This document shows positions 36,730-47,952 of a stretch of 64,000 nucleotides of DNA, piece by piece. This DNA comes from Amborella trichopoda (lineage: Eukaryota > Streptophyta > Magnoliopsida > Amborellales > Amborellaceae). Under the pieces are notes generated by a model. It saw nothing but the letters and a program-made list of their open reading frames with translations, did not search any database and was not told where the DNA came from. Positions within the stretch are counted from its first letter, which is position 1; every line of letters starts with the position of its first letter. The DNA is taken from positions 240,399-304,398 of the forward strand of contig NW_006500355.1 in the NCBI RefSeq assembly GCF_000471905.2. The letters are read 5' to 3'. The translations under genes were made by a program, and so were the position numbers.

Positions 36730-37486
36730 GAGAAAATTATATAAATATCCATTATACTTTACGTTATTACGGATTTACCAAATAGTTTATGTTATTACAT
36801 GTATATCAGTTTTTTACCTTTTATAACACACTTTTTAAAGAGAGACGACTTCACCATTTTTCGGATGTTGAACACCCTAAAGTTTAACTTTCAAATTCTC
36901 ATATTTAGGCGTTGAATATCCAAATTGAATGGTTATGTCGATACATTGTATTCCTTGTGAAAAATGGTTTCGGATGATGGACGTCCGAAAATATCCCATT
37001 TTCTAATGTTGAACATCCGAAAATATGACATTTTTGGATGTTGAACATGCAAAAATGGTTCAGATGTTGGACATCCTAAAATGTCATATTTTCGATGTTC
37101 ATCATCCGAAAATGAATGTGAAATTCTAGAAACTTTCAGGAAATTCAAAGTCATATTTTTAGATGTTGAACATCCGAAAATATGACATTTTCGAATGTCC
37201 AACATCCCAAACCAGTTTTCGGATGTTGAACATCCAAAAACCCTTCAATTCGGATGTTCAATACCCTAAAATGGGAATGTGAACATTAAACTTTTCACCT
37301 ATTTTCAGATGTTGGACATCCTAAAAACCCTCCAATTCGGTTATTCAACATCCGAAAAAGGGTAAAACCGTCTTTCTTAAACAAATATGTTATAAAAAGT
37401 AAAAAACGGACATACATATAATAACATAAATTATTTGGTACATCCGTAATAACGTAAAGTATAACAAATATGCATGTAATTTTCCC
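36730..37486. mobile_element. MULE-like foldback element with an array of interrupted palindromes
   Basis: A 9-bp target duplication AATGATTTA (36721-36729 and 37487-37495) brackets 757 bp. The left end GAGAAAATTATATAAATA and the reversed right end GGGAAAATTACATGCATA start terminal inverted repeats of about 150 bp each. Both arms contain ATACTTTACGTTATTACGGA and run into the core. A 9-bp duplication and GGGAAAATTAC-type ends are typical of plant Mutator-like elements. The core (36856-37360) holds about 13 variants of TCGGATGTTGAACATCCGA, a dyad with a one-base centre, spaced 25-65 bp apart. No protein is encoded. Confidence 0.85.
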
Positions 37487-37650
37487 AATGATTTATTAAG
37501 GGGAGCCGCATTTCTAGGTATGAATATCGGGCTCATAGAAACCATATCCAATACACAATATGTATGTTAATAGTAAATAGTTGGAAATTAAGTGTATTTT
37601 AATATATTTTTCTATATTTATTATATATAAGGTAGACATTTTAAAATGTA

Positions 37651-37945
37651 TAATTAAAACACACCTCTATAATCCTTCAAAAAAGGATGTTTTGAAGTTG
37701 GAAAAACATCAAATTGACCTTATAAACATTTAGATGCGTAGATATGGACAAAAAGATATTTCAAGTCCTAAAAATAATATATATAGTAATATATTATCTA
37801 GATAGTCCAATTTCAAAAAATTTATGTGTTTATAGATTTGCTTGATTTGTACAATTTTTGAAGTCTAAAATTTTACAGTTAGAGATAAAAAAAGATTTCT
37901 ACACCATCCTAAAAATTTTGGACACTAAAATTGTATCCCATGACA
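37651..37945. mobile_element. MITE family A, copy A5 (old and diverged)
   Basis: The order of landmarks matches A3 and A7 (GATGTTTTGA, CATCAAATTGACC, ATTTCAAGTC, TTTTTGAAGTC, AAATTTTACAGTTAGAGAT), but identity is low and the terminal repeats are gone. Confidence 0.45.
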
Positions 37946-38236
37946 TAGTGACAAAGTGCTTTCTCGATGAAGATTGTAGATGAGATTTAAGTTTAGTTGA
38001 TGGATGAAGGTGACGAGACATTTGGTTCAGGTACAGAAACGTCAAAATTATTTTTACACGTTACTGAAATTCAATAAATAAATTAAAGTACGTCGTGACA
38101 TTGTGGAGGGGCACCACCACCCGTCGCTCAGCTCCGCCCCGCTCCGCTCCTTTGACTTAGCCACCTACCCCCTCTATGCCTTTCCCTTTAACAAACCTCC
38201 TGCTGCCATTTCGAGAAGAAGAAGAAGAGTAGCAGA

Positions 38237-41200
38237 ATGGGTGGTAGAAGAGGCCGCTGCTTTCCGTGCCTCTTCCATGGGAGGAGGAGAAGTAGGAGGA
38301 GGATCAGAAGAACTTCTCCCCTCAATGAGGAGGAAGAGAAGAGGTCACCCGTGCTTCTGGTCTCGGGTATAGGAGGATCAATCCTCAATGCGAGGAAGAA
38401 GCAGAAGAATAAGAGCGGTGGTGATGCTCCTGCGATTAGGGTTTGGGTTCGCTTCTTTTTGGCTTCCCTCGAGTTCAAGAAGTACGTCTGGTCCATCTTC
38501 AACCCCAAAACTGGTACCTTTCTTCCTCTTTCCCTTCCCCCACTCACTTGTTTTCCTTTGTTCCCTATTGACAATATTTTATTTTTGTTTCCTATTGACA
38601 ATATTTTATTTTAATTCATGGATATTCATCGTTTGTTGGTTATGGGCGTTTTACCTTGGCCACACATGACACAAATAATCTGGGATTTTCTTTGTCTTTT
38701 TCTTTTTCTTCTTTTTTTTTTCTCATATTTTCTTTCCGTCTTCTTCTTCTCGTGTTGTTATTTACAAATTTTCCACTATGTGGGCAGATGGATTTAATGT
38801 CTCTTTGGCCATTACTTTTTCTTTAATTGCGGCTTAAATCTCGTGCCCTCGCTTCTTCAGTGGATCCCTGGCTTAACACTTTTTGACTGATTTTTCCATC
38901 TCCCAGAATGTTAAGAAATTTAGAAATTAAATGGAAAGGGGAGGTCATCTCCCTCCTGCTTCTTATGAATATCCTACAATTAGGTCAAAATTATGGAACA
39001 TTGATTTATGGGAAAATGATCAAATTATGGAACATTGATTTATGGGAAAATGATCAAATTATAAGATAGAGATGAACGATTTAACGCTTTACTTATATGT
39101 TTTGATTTAATTTCAAAATACACATAAAAACACATGGTCATGAGTTGGAATAGTTGCAAATAGATAAAATAGTTCATCTGTTATGGGTATTTTGATAAAT
39201 TTCCCTTGATTTATCTACTAGAGCATAGAGGCAAAACTAGAAAACAATGATAATGTCATCTAATTTATGGCCAGTTTCATGCATTAGACTTTGATTTTAA
39301 GGTTTCCGTTACTTTATATGCAAGTGACATGGCAATGCATATTGGGCTGTAATAATCTTAAACAACTACAACTGGTTTGTAAATGTTGTTAGAGAAATAA
39401 AGTTCTCTTCCACACATCCAGCAACACCATCAATAAGCAGACCATTTAATCTGGAGTTATGCAGCTGCGTACCATTTAGGGGTGCCATATATAGCTTTGG
39501 TGACTCGATATGAGTTTGAGACGGACATGGTAACAGACACACAAATGGATGTAGAATATGGGTGACCCCATGGTGAATTTTGATACTTGAGACACATGTG
39601 CACCAAACCACATGCGTGTATCTATACATCGTATGTGTGTGCATTCATAAATATTATATGTGGGGGTGTTCAAACATTGCAAACACATGCATTTTTTTTT
39701 ATTATTGACATACATAGGTATTGTGTGTTGTTTTATATGCAAATAGGAAATAATTCATAAAAAATATACCCAAGTAAAATAAGAATCAACATAAGCAGAT
39801 TCGTATAAACAAATTAAAATGGGACCATAAGAAAAGAACAGAAAGAACAGATCAAGTTTGGAGCATACAAGCTTTCCTCTTGGAAGACTTGAAATTATAG
39901 TTTTTAAAATGATTCTTCTCTTTTCCTCATTGGAAATGAATGTCATCTTTCCACATGATGGAGATGATTGATGTTTGGGTATGAAGGGAGGATGCAGTAT
40001 CCCATATGATGCCTTCTCTATGAGGTGACCATCTCTAGATCTTTATCAGGTTGTAAACGATTGGCATTCTATTTCAAGTTTATTATTAAGTTGTGATTTT
40101 ACAATTTGCATGTATGACATGTTTTGATGTTTCTGTGTGTGATTAAGCTAACAAGGTTTTTGCTTTTCTTGAGGAAATTGTTATAGCATTGACCCAAAAT
40201 AATATCGTAACAAATAGGCGATGTCTGGGGGAAATCATCCTAGGTTGCAGCAGTATACTTAGCAGAGGAATAGTCTCAATAAGTGCAGCGTCACACTGCT
40301 TATGTCAAGTTTTTGTTTCCAGGTTACACAGAATCTTTGGATCCCGACATTGAAGTGATTGTCCCTGATGATGACTACGGGCTCTATGCAATAGACATTT
40401 TGGATCCCACATGGGTAAGCGACTGTTCTTTGAAGTGAAAGAAATTTAACTTAGAATTAATAATTTAAAAATCTTCATTGCAATCAACCTTTCAGTCAGA
40501 ATTGGTCATGACCTGCTTTGATATTAAAAGCTACTTATCAAAGAAAGAATTACTCAATGCACCTCCTGCTACCCAATGCACGGAATGTATCCCATTCAAT
40601 AATTTAGGAAGAATTACTCAATCAGCTCTGATACTGATGCCAACAAGGATCAAGCACAACAATGATGGTTTAGGAAGAAATTACTCAATCAGATACTGCT
40701 TCCAACAAGGATCAAGCACAACAATGATGGTTTTCTCTATAGAAATTCCATGGAGGAATTGAATCCTAGGTCCTCTCTAGAACTAGCATCCAATCTGGTT
40801 TCATGGTCCCACATGGTGGTTTTCCTCTATTACTTCCTCATTAACCTTGTTTACATGACTGTAAGTTTCCTTGAATGGGGGGGGGGGGAAAGTAAAAGAA
40901 AGAAGTTTACACAAATATAGCAGGGGACTTGGAGAAGATGGGGCGGTTGGGGGGGGGGGGGTAGGGAGAGAGAGAGAGAGAGAGGAGACTTGTGGCTTTC
41001 TGGGTGCTTCCAATTTAACCTCTCTATCCTTCAGCTTACTTCTCAAAGCTTTCTCTAAATACTAACTGCTTTCTGGCTAACCTCTCTATCCTTCAGCTTA
41101 ATTCTCAAAGTTCTCTAAATACTAACTGCATTTAGGTATAATTCCAGGATCCAGGGATTTTTGTTTTTCCTACGATTTGATTGGTAACCTCTTAGTTGAT

Positions 41201-44000
41201 ATCTATGCTATGTGTTAACGTATCCCTCTTCTACTTTCCAGTTGGTGAGATGTTTACATTTGACGGACGTATATCATTTTCATGATATGATTGATATGCT
41301 GCTTGAGAGTGGATATGAGAAAGGGACCACTCTTTTTGGATATGGTTATGATTTTCGACAAAGCAACAGGTAATCAGTCTTACCAGGCATTAAATAGGGA
41401 TTGGTGGAGGCTGGAATGCGGTGCTTGAACGATTATTGTTATGAAATTAAATATGTCAGATTCTTAATCATAATTTTGTGTGTGACAGCTCAGCTACTGT
41501 TTATGTCATTTTTGTCTATGGGTGAACCTGTTACTCATTTTAGTGTTTGGTTGGATGATAAGAATAAAAAAGATTGTGGATGGGTTGAGAGAAAAACTGG
41601 TTACTGCTTACAAGGCTTCTGGTGGGAAAAAGGTGAATATAATATCACATTCAATGGGTGGACTGGTCGTCTTGGCCTTTTTGTCTCTACATCGAGATGT
41701 GAGCATCTCTTTTAGGTTATTGATTTGCACTGATAATAAATGTTGATTTCTTAGTTTGTATCCTTGAAGCATACCCATTGGACTCTGTGTGACTTGAAAA
41801 CTTTATCTTATTTGGAAGGTGTTTGAAATGTATGTCAATTCTTGGATTTGCATTGCGTGCCCTTTCCAAGGTAAGGCCCATGAAGTCATTGGCAAGGAAG
41901 CAAATTCCTACTTAGCTATCCTCATATATGATTTTTAGATCAGCCACAATACTGAATACATTTACCCGGTCAACAGGTGCTCCAGGATGTATAAATGATT
42001 CCCTTTTAACAGGACTGCAATTTGTTTATGGTCTGAAAAGCTTCCTTTTTGTATCCAGATGGACAATGCACCAACTGGTAATTCATATATTTGAGTTTCC
42101 ATATCTTGCATGAATTATTTTTGTTTAAAGATGTAGTGCATTGGACGTTTCTAAACATTCTTTAATTTAAGTTTCTATAAAACATAGTCTCAATATTGAT
42201 GTGTATGTGTGCACGCACATGCCCATGGGATTGTCCTATACAATGAGCGTGGTGGAGCTACAGTGGTTTGTTGGACCCAAAATGTTGATTCTCAGTAGGG
42301 TCAAAAAATAAAATAAAAAGAGTTTACACAAAAAAGAGGTCCAGGTGGATCTAGGTCTTAAAAAACTCAAAATCATTTCTCTTTTAATTATTTATTTCTA
42401 ATCCAAGATGTTTTGCAAATTTTCAGCCCAGAAAAATCCCTCTAGTTTGGCCAATGGGCTTGTAATGTAATTTTTTGTGTGTGTATATAGTATATATAAT
42501 TGCCAGGATAGCTCATGTTTAATCTTGTTAATTGATTGCTCTATGTTTCATGGAGATTATGTCGTTTACGTGCCTTCTTGGAGGGAATGTAAGAGTTCAA
42601 CTTGCAGGTCATATTTTGAATCCTAGAGTTTGTTTGTTTGAAAGATTAAGTTTGCATATTTTTTCTGGTTTTAAGAAACTGACACTTTGGCAGTCCTTCT
42701 GGCCAGTATGTTCCTGCATTGTTCAACTAATCAAGGAAACTTGTTTTAATGTATAGTTGATTGAATGCCCATCAATCTATGAGATGCTGCCAAACCCTGA
42801 GTTCAAATGGAAGCAATCACCACTCATCAATGTCTGGCGGAAACAAAGTGATGGCAAAGGAAGCACTTCAGTCAAAATGGAAAGTTTTGGCCCCATAGAA
42901 ACCATGCATCTGTTCAAAGAAGCACTGCAAGATAATGAGGTATGCATTTTCATTGATAAAGTTTCATCTCAGACTCTCTCAATGTAGGATTAGTGAAATT
43001 CTGTGGAAAAAAGTTAAGAAATGTTAATCTTTTGGAAAGTCTATATAAATTACTCACTTCTCATACAACTTTACTCGAAATAAGCTTGTACTTACATGAA
43101 TTTCTATTTTAAATCTCATGCATGTATTCCATTTCAAAAAGAAAATCTCATGCATGTATTCTCAGAAATCCATCTTATGCTGTTACAATGGGCATGTGCC
43201 TTCTTTATCTTTTTTAGTTGTTGGTTGACTACTAGCGTAATTGGCAGCTGGAGTATGATGGGAAGAGAGTACCTGTGCCTTTCAATTTCTCAATCCTCAA
43301 ATGGGCGATAGAAACCCGCAGAATCTGGAAAAGTGCCCTGCTACCTGAGAGCGTCCGCTTCTACAATATATTTGGCACATCATATGACACACCTTTTGAT
43401 GTCTGGTGTGTTGCTCTGACAATAACCTCACTCACCAGATTCTTCATATTTCCTTTTTCGATTGTTCTCTCGCCAGATTCCATAAACTGATATTATATAC
43501 TACTTTCATCTGAAAAATCATCTTATGCAGCTATGGATCAGAAACGTCTCCTATTGGTAATTTATCCGAAATATGTCAATCCGAGGTAAACAAACCTGTC
43601 ATACTGATGGCTTTATTAGTAGCTTTGTATACATGTGATTGAATATTGTATTCCTCTACCCACTTTCTTTCTTTCTTTCTGGTTTTATTTTTTATTTTTT
43701 ATTTTAATCTCAGCCAGGATATTCTTGGGTGGATGGCGATGGCACAGTGCCGACTGAATCAGCAAAGGTGAGGTTTTGCATGAATCCACATTTTCATGCA
43801 ACAATTGCACTTGGCTAGAATCTCCATCCAGGCCGATGGTTTAGTATTTGGGATTTAGGGTTTTAAACAAACTCAAAATTTCCATCCAGGCCGATGGATT
43901 TTCAGCAGCAGAACGGGTTGGCATCAGCGATACTCATCGGGGCTTGTTAAGCAACGAAACACTATTTCAGCATCTCAAACAGTGGCTGGAAATCAACTAA
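38237..44000 (+). CDS. LCAT3: LCAT3-type phospholipase A1 (lecithin:cholesterol acyltransferase family)
   Basis: The gene has eleven exons: 38237-38513, 40323-40414, 41242-41369, 41563-41698, 41819-41870, 41977-42077, 42757-42939, 43248-43405, 43531-43585, 43714-43767, 43890-44000. All are GT-AG and give 448 aa, close to Arabidopsis LCAT3 (about 447). Members of this clade hydrolyse the sn-1 acyl chain of phospholipids without sterol acyl transfer. Visible motifs are PVLLVSGIGGSIL near residue 38, LFGYGYDFRQSNR at about 153-165 just before exon 4, the nucleophile elbow ISHSMGG (Ser196), VDGDGTVP (Asp401/403) and THRGLL (His428), so a complete Ser-Asp-His triad. The N-terminus is Arg-rich with no clear signal peptide. 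The exon 4 acceptor (AG at 41561-41562) lacks a good pyrimidine tract and was chosen because it keeps the family sequence. A decayed second copy of the last exon lies at 54754. Confidence 0.92.
38991..39059. repeat. Tandem duplication, about 34 bp x 2, in LCAT3 intron 1
   Basis: GGAACATTGATTTATGGGAA plus AATGATCAAATTA appears twice in succession. Confidence 0.85.
40604..40731. repeat. Tandem duplication, about 64 bp x 2, in LCAT3 intron 2
   Basis: The block GGAAGAATTACTCAATCAG through AAGCACAACAATGATGGTTT occurs twice with small indels. Confidence 0.85.
40877..40961. repeat. Two long G runs in LCAT3 intron 2
   Basis: Twelve G at 40877-40888 and thirteen G at 40949-40961, with shorter GGGG and GGG runs between and after them, followed by a (GA)n run. 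This could form a G-quadruplex in DNA or pre-mRNA. Confidence 0.85.
40996..41128. repeat. Tandem duplication, about 60-70 bp x 2, in LCAT3 intron 2
   Basis: The segment AACCTCTCTATCCTTCAGCT through CTCTAAATACTAACTG is present twice in a row. Confidence 0.85.
43823..43898 (+). repeat. Duplicated splice-acceptor segment in LCAT3 intron 10
   Basis: CATCCAGGCCGATGG occurs at 43825 and again at 43883, 58 bp apart. The downstream copy is used for exon 11 (first base 43890). The upstream copy would open a frame that ends after eight codons. Confidence 0.75.
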
Positions 44001-44266
44001 CCAAATCAAAGGATTGAAGAGTCAAATCATTTTTTAAGAGATTTTGCAATACCGCAGTGACCAGTTAGTATGAAGAAGTGGAACCATGGTCCGATATGCT
44101 AATTAGCGAATGAAGTTTAACCATTCTAGTCATATCTGTTATTATTGCTGTTACTAAATGTGAAAATATCATGAATGTGCAATTTAAATGCGTTTTAATG
44201 CCAATATGACATTTGAAATTTATTTTTATACAAGTAATATGTATGCATTGTAACATTCAGTATTGT

Positions 44267-44269
<3 letters not shown>

Positions 44270-44304
<35 letters not shown>
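44270..44304. repeat. (CT)n microsatellite 3' of LCAT3
   Basis: A pure CT run in the 3' flank. It is absent from the related segment at about 55050. Confidence 0.9.
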
Positions 44305-44306
<2 letters not shown>

Positions 44307-45377
44307 ACTTTTCTTAATCTTTCTATTTCTCTCTTTATCTATTGCTTTTTTCTCCGATTCTTATTTCCTCGGGGTGAAGCAACTCGAATGGGAATCCCCC
44401 ATGCATCAGCTGCTTCCCTTCATTTCCTTTCCAAAACCCTTTTTTTCCCAATAACCTTCGTTTGTTATCGAAATGGATATATATCTTTGGCAACGACCAC
44501 AATTTTTTGAGGATTTATATCTTTCAACATGAGTAGAAAAAAAGTTCAATGTATCTCCATGATTTTCTTCTTCCAAGTCATGACGCATTTGTTTAATTTT
44601 TACGAAACACAAAAGAATAATGAAAGCAATACCAAGTAGCAACAAATACTGTACTTCACATTTCTTTCTTTGTGAAAATGAAACTGGAACTGAGAAATGT
44701 TTGATAATACAAATAAGAGCAAAAAAATGACTAGAACAGGAAAATGTGGTGGATAACGTTGATCTGAGCAAAGGACTATTATAATATCGTATGCCATAGT
44801 CTGGAGATTCAAAATTATGTATATGATCAAACAATCTTCTCACGCAAAAAAAAAAATGCACTCTAAATTGCATCAATTGTAAAGAGATGTTAAAACTGTG
44901 TCATCAAATCCACCTTGACTTTTATAAGTGAATTCTGTACAGGTGATGAGAACTACTTGTTTCATTAATAGATGGCCAATTTCTTTTGTATCTCTTAGAA
45001 ACAGAACTTAAGAAAGAAAATAAAACAAGAACAATTATAGATAAGACAGAAAGCATAAAGATAAAGGATGAAACCTGTTTTTCCTGATAGTTTTGGGTGA
45101 AGCACAACATTCGTTAATATACAGCATAGAAAAGGTATTCCCATGAACTGACCTGTAGAATCAGCTGAACAACCAAAGGAGATAATCCCTAATAACAGTT
45201 TTTGCTAGAATCAGCTGAATAACTAAAGGTGATAATCCCTAGTAACAGTTTTTGCCCTAGCCAACAACACATCTGATACTCAAATGCCAGACTGATGATG
45301 CACCATTGACATTTCATGGTCTGAATATAAATGTACTATTTCACACCCTTGAGCATGGATTGTATATTATGGAATAT

Positions 45378-45592
45378 TTATTCTTACTATAAGGATGTCA
45401 CAATCATTTTTAGCCATTAGATGTGAATCCAATAGATATAAATCTATTACAACATTCGAGAAATTTTATCTTAGACTTTGTGTCTAAATAATGACATATC
45501 CTTAACCACCCGATTTCAAATCTAATAGACAATAATGTTTGTGACCTCTTTATGTCAAAAGTAAATATAGTCTCATTATATACATTTCCTAA
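45378..45592. mobile_element. MITE-like element, family C
   Basis: The left arm contains ATTCTTACTATAAGGATGTC and ACAATCATTTTTAGCCATTAG. The reversed right arm reads GAGACTATATTTACTTTTGAC. These match the arms of the copies at 17941 and 26385. Confidence 0.45.
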
Positions 45593-46195
45593 TAAAATAC
45601 CAATAAAAATGAGAACTTCCAAAAGTATAAACATGCCCATAAAACTAAGAAAAAAGAAAATGGGTTCTTCATTGTTACCAGGTGCTGATAAAATGGACTG
45701 GGAGCTTGAGCTTATAGTTGCTAGATGTTTTGGCAACCGTATTAAAGATTTTGAGAGTTTGGTCATGGCGTAGTAAATTTGCTCTCTCTAAAAATTCCAA
45801 TATGCTTCCACTCAACATGATCAATGAATACCCATTTGCATCGATAACGTTCCAATTGAACAGTCTGCATACAGAATGAAGATGAACAAATTCAAATGAA
45901 AATAGAGCGAATCTCAGAAGATAGTAAGGAAAAGAAACCAATATGGACGCCGGTTTTATAATGGGGAGGATTTCAGAGACAAACTATAGGTTAGAGACAT
46001 AGGAAAAAGATGTACAATGAGAGAAAGGGAGAGAGAGTTAGCCGTGGGAAAGAGAGGTACCACACATTGGCTTTACTTCTGGTTGAGAACAAAAAAGCCA
46101 CAATTAAGATCTCTCTCTCTCTCTCTCTCTAAGGTGGTGAGACCCTTAAAAAATACACATTTTTTTTAAAAAATACTAATGGTTGAAAACAAAAA

Positions 46196-47047
46196 GGGTG
46201 TGGTTTGTATAAAGTCACAACCTTCAACAATCAAAGTAAAGGTGCACCTCCAAATATTGTCACAAGATGTAATTTTGGTGTCGAAAATTCTTGGGATAGT
46301 GCGACTTTAAACCTAAAAATAGTTAAAATCAAGCGGATCTATAGACCGTCGAAAGGTTTTTATACTTCCACTATAACATAGAAGATTTATGCTTCCCCTA
46401 CCATCTAGCCGTCCAATTTTGATCAAGTGAGTCATTCGCTATTTGATCCTAGATCCAAAGCCTCAGAATATTTTATTTTTTATTGTTTTAATACAAATGA
46501 TATGAATATGAAATTTCGTACGTGTCATCTTCTCATTGGGGCGCACTATAAAAAATATTAAAAATAATTTTTTGATAAAATAAAATCAACAAAATACCCC
46601 TTAAAATTTTCTTGAGTATTTTGATCATTTAATTTTATTGAAAATATTTTTTTTATATTTTTTACAAGTGAGGGTTTAATAGAGGATTGGATGCCCAAAA
46701 TCTGGTGTCAAAATGTTTTATATAAAAAATATTAAAAATAAAATAGTGCAGAGACTTGACATTGTGATTGGGGCAATCTTAGCCCTCCATTCAGAATGGA
46801 CGATTGGATAAAAAGAAGCATAGAAGTTTATGTCGTAGGGGAAGCATAGAAAGCTTGCCTTCTGGATAATATGTTGCAATATGTACTATTTTTAAGACTT
46901 GAAATCTTTTTTTCTTTTCTCTATATCTATAAATCTCGATGTCGAGATAATCAATTAGATATTTTTCCACAATCAAAACAATATTTTTTGAATGATTTTT
47001 GAGGTGCACCTTAATTCTACATTTTAAGCTGCGAACATTATTTAAAC
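46196..47047. mobile_element. MITE family A, copy A6, split by a family B element
   Basis: The left part (46196-46350) starts GGGTGTGGTTTGTATAAAG. The right part (46862-47047) resumes at TCTGGATAATATGTTGCAAT and carries the family landmarks AAGACTTGAAATCT, TCGATGTCGAGATAATCAA and GAGGTGCACCTTAA. The two halves join in family order once the insert is removed. Confidence 0.65.
46350..46862. mobile_element. MITE family B nested in A6
   Basis: The ends are inverted: the left end reads GGTTTTTATACTTCCACTAT, with ATGCTTCCCCTAC and GCCGTCCAATTTTGAT further in. The reversed right end reads GCTTTCTATGCTTCCCCTAC, with ATGCTTCTTTTTATCCAAT further in. The repeats are diverged and about 65 bp long. A partial copy lies at 35690-35970. 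Confidence 0.6.
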
Positions 47048-47952
47048 ATTTTAGCCACAATTAAAATCTCTCTCGCTAAGGTGGGGAGACCTTTAAAAAT
47101 ATACACAAGTTTTTAGAAAGACCTTTGATTCACCTGGTGAAATTTCTTAAAAGAAAACTTTCAAATTCCTAGACATATTCATGGTTAAACCAATGTTGTT
47201 CGACTATTCGGCGAGCAACCTGGACTTCCCAATTAACTCGGGCTCCTCACTCTAGCTTGCTTAAGTAGCTCGAGTTTGGTGGTCAAGCTCTGGGATCTTA
47301 AATAATAATAATTAAGAAACTCAAAAAAGAGAAAATTTATTGGTAATTTTTTTTGTTATGCTTTTGTCATTTTGGTGAAGATTGAGAAGAATTTTGGCCA
47401 TGAGTATTATTTTTCAATGTTCTTTCATTTTTGGATTATGTCTAAAATACTTCCAGTCACAAATTGATTTTTTTAAAATCTATTTTTCATTAATTTTTTA
47501 ATCTCATTTAGATATGTTTTGTTCAATTTTACTTTAAATATATTTCTTCATTTTTTTTTAGGATTTAATTTTTTAACCTGCCCAACTCGGGCTGTGTTCA
47601 GGGGCCGAGTCGAGTCGTTCTTCCCTGCACTGGTTCAAGCTCGGAATCAAATTATTTTTCCCTATAAAATTGAAGGTGACGGGAGGGGAGGGGGGGACCA
47701 TGTGTTGTGTTAGGGGTGGTCTCGCGGACCACCTAGGAAGCCGCAGTCTGTTATTTCCGATTTAAAGTTAGTTAACGAGCACCCGATTTTCCCACCACAA
47801 AACAAACTGCTTTTAACTAACACTACGCGCCTTCGGCCCTGTGCCTTCCATTTTCTTCTTTCTCCTCCCCCTCTCTACCCACTTTCCTTCTCTCTCTCTT
47901 TTTGAACATCTCGACCATATCTCTCTCTCTCTCTGTAAAAAGATAAAGATTA

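Larger units (their letters stand above)
46096..47125. repeat. Direct repeat of about 70 bp flanking MITE A6
   Basis: AGCCACAATTAAGATCTCTC, then AAGGTGGTGAGACCCTTAAA and AAATACACA (46096-46162), returns as AGCCACAATTAAAATCTCTC, then AAGGTGGGGAGACCTTTAAA and AATATACACA (47053-47108). It is far too long for a target duplication. Confidence 0.7.

Noticed and set aside
36856-37360. CRISPR-like array of short repeats with spacers
   Set aside because: The repeats are palindromic variants with spacers of irregular length, inside a plant transposon with inverted ends and a 9-bp target duplication.
40877-40961. Interstitial telomere or G-rich satellite
   Set aside because: The sequence is pure poly-G runs, with no TTTAGGG units.
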